Source of the DNA: Xanthomonas hyacinthi
Lineage (GTDB): Bacteria; Pseudomonadota; Gammaproteobacteria; Xanthomonadales; Xanthomonadaceae
Direction: 5' to 3'
Length of the DNA stretch: 64,000 nt
Assembly (NCBI RefSeq): GCF_009769165.1
Contig: NZ_CP043476.1
Location: 1,302,001 to 1,366,000 of the forward strand
A program made the position numbers and the translations under genes. Below are positions 61,266 to 64,000 of this stretch, piece after piece (positions within the stretch are counted from its first letter, which is position 1; each line of letters starts with the position of its first letter). The notes beneath the pieces were generated by a model that ran no database searches, was not told the DNA's origin, and saw only the letters and a program-made list of their open reading frames with translations.

Positions 61266-62279
61266 ATGAACGACTGGCATCCCTCGCTGTACCGGCACTG
61301 GTTCGCCGTGGCCCGCGCCGACGCGCTGCGCCAGCGGCCGCTGGCGGTGACGGTGATGGACCGGCATGCGGCGATCGCGCGTTGCGCCGACGGCAGCCTG
61401 CTGGCGCTGGAAGACCGCTGCCCGCACCGGCACGCGCCGCTGTCGGCCGGCCGCGCCACTGGCGATGGACTGGCCTGCCCGTACCACGGCTGGCGCTTCG
61501 ACCGCGACGGCGCGCTGCGCGAGATTCCCGGCCTGCCGCCCGGGCAGACGCCGCCGGCGGTGCGGGTGCGCGCATTCGCCGCGCGCGAACACGACGGGCT
61601 GATCTGGCTGCGCCCGGACCCCGCCGGCGACGCGCAGCCCGCACCGCTGGTGCAGGCCTTGCAGCCGCCAGCGCGGCGCTTCCTGTGGCGCACGCGCTGG
61701 GACGCGCACGTGGTCGATGCGCTGGAGAACTTCCTCGATCCGCTGCACACCCACCTGCTGCATCCAGGCCTGGTGCGCCGCGGCGGCGAGCGCACGCCGA
61801 TGCGCGCCTGCCGGCACACCACCGCCGACGGCTTCCACGTCGACTATGCCGGCGCCGCCGCGCAGAGCGGCTGGCTGTACCGATTGTTCGAATCGCCGCG
61901 CACGCTGGAACGCGCGCATTTCGCCGCGCCCGGCACTGCGCAGATCGAATACCGCTACGCCCGCGGCGGCCGCGTGCGGATCAGCCTGCACTTCACCCCG
62001 GTCGGCCCGCACAGCACCGAGGTGTTCGCCAGCCTGCACGTGGACGGGCGCTGGGCGCCGGCGTGGGCGGTGCGCTGGCTGGTGTGGCCGCTGCTGCGCC
62101 AGATCGGCGAGCAGGACCGGCGCATGCTCGCACTGCAGGCGCGCAACCTGCAGCGCTTTCCCGGCGTGCGCGGCGCCTCCACCGCGCTGGACCTGGTGCG
62201 CGAACCGCTGCGCCGCTACTGGGACGGCGAACCGCTGCCTGCCCCCGGTGCGCAGCACGGCATCGAGCTCATGCTGTGA
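61266..62279 (+). CDS. Rieske [2Fe-2S] aromatic-ring oxygenase alpha-type subunit
   Basis: The 337-residue oxygenase has the Rieske motif CPHRHAPL (Cys52, His54) and CPYHGWRF (Cys71, His74) in its first 110 residues, then a catalytic domain with the mononuclear iron motif [16 protein letters not shown] (His161, His166) near 151-166. It would hydroxylate, demethylate or desaturate the product of the cluster with electrons from a reductase; no reductase or ferredoxin gene lies in the window. It is the last plus-strand gene of the run and overlaps the end of the facing EAL gene by 11 bases. Confidence 0.92.
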   Translation: MNDWHPSLYRHWFAVARADALRQRPLAVTVMDRHAAIARCADGSLLALEDRCPHRHAPLSAGRATGDGLACPYHGWRFDRDGALREIPGLPPGQTPPAVRVRAFAAREHDGLIWLRPDPAGDAQPAPLVQALQPPARRFLWRTRWDAHVVDALENFLDPLHTHLLHPGLVRRGGERTPMRACRHTTADGFHVDYAGAAAQSGWLYRLFESPRTLERAHFAAPGTAQIEYRYARGGRVRISLHFTPVGPHSTEVFASLHVDGRWAPAWAVRWLVWPLLRQIGEQDRRMLALQARNLQRFPGVRGASTALDLVREPLRRYWDGEPLPAPGAQHGIELML

Positions 62280-64000
62280 CCGGATCGCGCCTGCCCAGCG
62301 CAGCGATCGCCTGCGGCAACGGTGCCGGCCGTCCCAGCAGATAGCCCTGCACCAGGTCGCAGCCATGCGCGCGCAGCCACTGCAGTTGTTCCTCGCTCTC
62401 CACGCCTTCGGCGACCACTTCCAGGCCCAGGCTGCGGCCGAGCGTCAGCAAGGCCTCGCAGATCGAGGCGTTGCGCGCGTCGCGATGCACGTCGGCGACG
62501 AAGCTGCGGTCGATCTTCAGCGTGTCCAACGGCAGGTCGCGCAGGTAGGCCATGCTGGAGAAGCCGGTGCCGACGTCGTCCAGCGCCACGCTCACGCCCA
62601 GCGCACGCAGCTGCCGCAGCACCTCCAGCGCCTGCTGCGGCTGCCGCATCAGGCTGCTCTCGGTCAGCTCCAGGTGCAGGCCGTCGGCGGCCAGGCCGGC
62701 CGCGGCGCAGGCCTGCACCAGGTCCGCGACCAGGTCGCCGTCGAAGAACTGCAGCGCCGACACGTTCACCGCCACCGGCAGGTCGGCCCAGCCGTGCAGC
62801 GCCAGCTGGCGCCGCGCCTGCGCGGCGGCCTGCAGCACCCAGCGGCCGAGCGGCAGGATCAGCCCGGTGTCCTCGCACAGCTGGATGAACTGGTCCGGGG
62901 CGATGCAGCTGCCGTCGGCCTGCGGCCAGCGGATCAGCGCCTCGAGCAGGCGCGGCGCACCACTGTCGGCACGCAGGATCGGCTGGAAATGCAGCTCGAA
63001 CTCCTGCCGCGCGATCGCCTGATGGAGGCGCCCGGCCAGGCGCAGGCGTTCGCCGATGCGCGCGGACATGCTGCGCTCGAAGCGGGCCACGCTGCGCCCC
63101 TCGGCCTGCGCCGCATGCGCGGCCTGCGCGGCGCTGCCGATGGTCTCCTCGGCGCCCGCGGCATCGTCCGGGCAGCGCGCCACGCCGATGTGCGCCTGCA
63201 GCTGCTGGGTGAAGGCGCCGCCCTGGACCGGTGCGGACACCGCCTCGAGCAGCGCCTGCAGCGCCTGCGGCAGCTGCTGCGGATCCAGCACCGCCAGCAC
63301 GAAGTCCTGCGACGGCTGGTGCGCGGTCAGGCCGAACCGTTCCCCCAGCCCGCGCAGCCGCGCCGCCACCGCGCAGCGCACCGCATCGCCGGCGGCGTGG
63401 CCCAGGGTGTCGCCGATCAGCGCCAGCCCGCGCAGCTGCACATAGGCCACCGCATAGCCGCCCGCCTGCTGGCGCGCATCCAGCGCCTCGGCCAGGGCGC
63501 GCGGATTGAGCAGACCGGTGGCGACGTCGTGGCTGGCGCGGAACGCCAGTTCGCGCTCGTCGGCCATGCGCTGGCTGACGTCCTCGGCCAGGATCAGGCG
63601 CGCCGGCACGCCGCCGAAGTCCACGTCCGCGCTGTGGATCCGCACCGACAGCAGGCTGCCGTCCTTGCGCCGGTGGGTCCACACGCTCGGCGCGTCGAAG
63701 CCGTCGCGCGGCTTGCGCACGTTCTGCAACAACCGTTCGGCCTCGCTGGGCGGGCGCAGTTCGAGCAGGGTCATGCCCAGGAATTCGTCGCGGCTGTAGC
63801 CGTACTGGCGGATCGCCGCCTGGTTCACCTCCAGGAAGCGCAGGCTGTCCACCGCGAACAGCCAGAACGGCAGCGGGTTGCGTTCGAACATCAGCCGGAA
63901 CCGACGCTCGGCGTCGAGCAGCCGCGCCTGCACCTCGATCCGTTCGCTGACGTCCTGCACCGCACCGGTCATGCACAGCCCGTCGCGGCCTTGCACCCGC
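62269..64000 (-). CDS. PAS / degenerate GGDEF / EAL protein, N-terminus beyond the window
   Basis: The visible 576 or so residues start within a PAS-type segment ([19 protein letters not shown]), followed by a second PAS domain ([20 protein letters not shown] to about residue 140), a GGDEF-like domain (about 150-300) whose signature is replaced by HQPSQDF, and an EAL domain with [37 protein letters not shown] and [12 protein letters not shown]. The EAL metal and catalytic residues look intact, so it is likely a cyclic di-GMP phosphodiesterase, with the GGDEF part perhaps regulatory. The gene runs off the right edge. Confidence 0.9.
   Translation of the reverse strand, partial: RVQGRDGLCMTGAVQDVSERIEVQARLLDAERRFRLMFERNPLPFWLFAVDSLRFLEVNQAAIRQYGYSRDEFLGMTLLELRPPSEAERLLQNVRKPRDGFDAPSVWTHRRKDGSLLSVRIHSADVDFGGVPARLILAEDVSQRMADERELAFRASHDVATGLLNPRALAEALDARQQAGGYAVAYVQLRGLALIGDTLGHAAGDAVRCAVAARLRGLGERFGLTAHQPSQDFVLAVLDPQQLPQALQALLEAVSAPVQGGAFTQQLQAHIGVARCPDDAAGAEETIGSAAQAAHAAQAEGRSVARFERSMSARIGERLRLAGRLHQAIARQEFELHFQPILRADSGAPRLLEALIRWPQADGSCIAPDQFIQLCEDTGLILPLGRWVLQAAAQARRQLALHGWADLPVAVNVSALQFFDGDLVADLVQACAAAGLAADGLHLELTESSLMRQPQQALEVLRQLRALGVSVALDDVGTGFSSMAYLRDLPLDTLKIDRSFVADVHRDARNASICEALLTLGRSLGLEVVAEGVESEEQLQWLRAHGCDLVQGYLLGRPAPLPQAIAALGRRDPVTA

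Noticed and set aside
61115..62344. Alternative 409-codon frame over the Rieske gene
   Set aside because: It lacks the Rieske and iron motifs, which are intact in the chosen frame, and is Arg/Ala-rich.

Overview
The window is a gene-dense, very GC-rich bacterial chromosome segment. Gene content, many GTG starts and the intergenic families built from GGGAATC-type and GTGGGAGCGAC-type units suggest a member of the Xanthomonadaceae, most likely Xanthomonas. This is inferred from gene families and repeats; no 16S gene or other decisive marker is present. No tRNA, rRNA or CRISPR array was seen.

Layout. (1) 1-7673: complete F1Fo ATP synthase operon atpI-B-E-F-H-A-G-D-C on the minus strand, with inverted GGGAATC repeats in four consecutive gaps. 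(2) 7674-15237: an orphan plus-strand terminator, two outer-membrane barrel proteins (one OmpW-like), pyruvate dehydrogenase E2 and a lipoylated E3, a TspO-like membrane protein and a hypoxanthine-DNA glycosylase. (3) 15322-19533: metNIQ methionine importer plus a small membrane protein and a DMT exporter. (4) 19641-25000: YajQ, DUF1415, two rRNA-modification enzymes in an overlapping pair, a small hypothetical protein, a PQQ-type sugar dehydrogenase lipoprotein and a DUF3247 protein. (5) 25067-31834: hybrid sensor kinase, a possible frameshifted small gene, a DUF3016 protein, a repeat cluster, the D-alanine catabolic pair dadA-alr with a wrecked divergent Lrp-type regulator, and a host-attachment family protein. 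(6) 32033-36474: small secreted protein, msrB, the motAB stator genes and two small genes behind them. (7) 36480-37590: a markedly AT-richer island with a Ser/Pro/Asn-rich gene, a PIP-box-like upstream motif and an IS5-type transposase remnant. (8) 37591-45311: a secreted S53 peptidase, small DUF proteins, an ABC-2 exporter, a CPA1 Na+/H+ antiporter and a SAM methyltransferase. (9) 45351-48529: a DUF4130-UDG protein and its usual radical SAM partner, split by 488 bp of repeats. (10) 48638-55023: an extradiol dioxygenase with divergent LysR regulator, a quinone reductase, DUF2834, another LysR regulator and two aldo/keto reductases.

The most interesting region is 55090-62279: a tightly packed plus-strand run encoding a family 2 glycosyltransferase, a KAS III-like ketosynthase with an intact Cys-His-Asn triad, an NAD-dependent sugar epimerase/3-beta-HSD-like reductase, a metallo-beta-lactamase-fold hydrolase, an ATP-grasp ligase, a GNAT-like acyltransferase and a Rieske oxygenase. 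Several of these genes overlap or nearly abut. It reads as a small biosynthetic operon for an acyl-derived, ligated and oxidised metabolite that I do not recognise. A tiny ORF with a strong ribosome-binding site, made from half of a 32-bp direct duplication, sits directly before the Rieske gene. The window ends inside a PAS / degenerate GGDEF / EAL protein.
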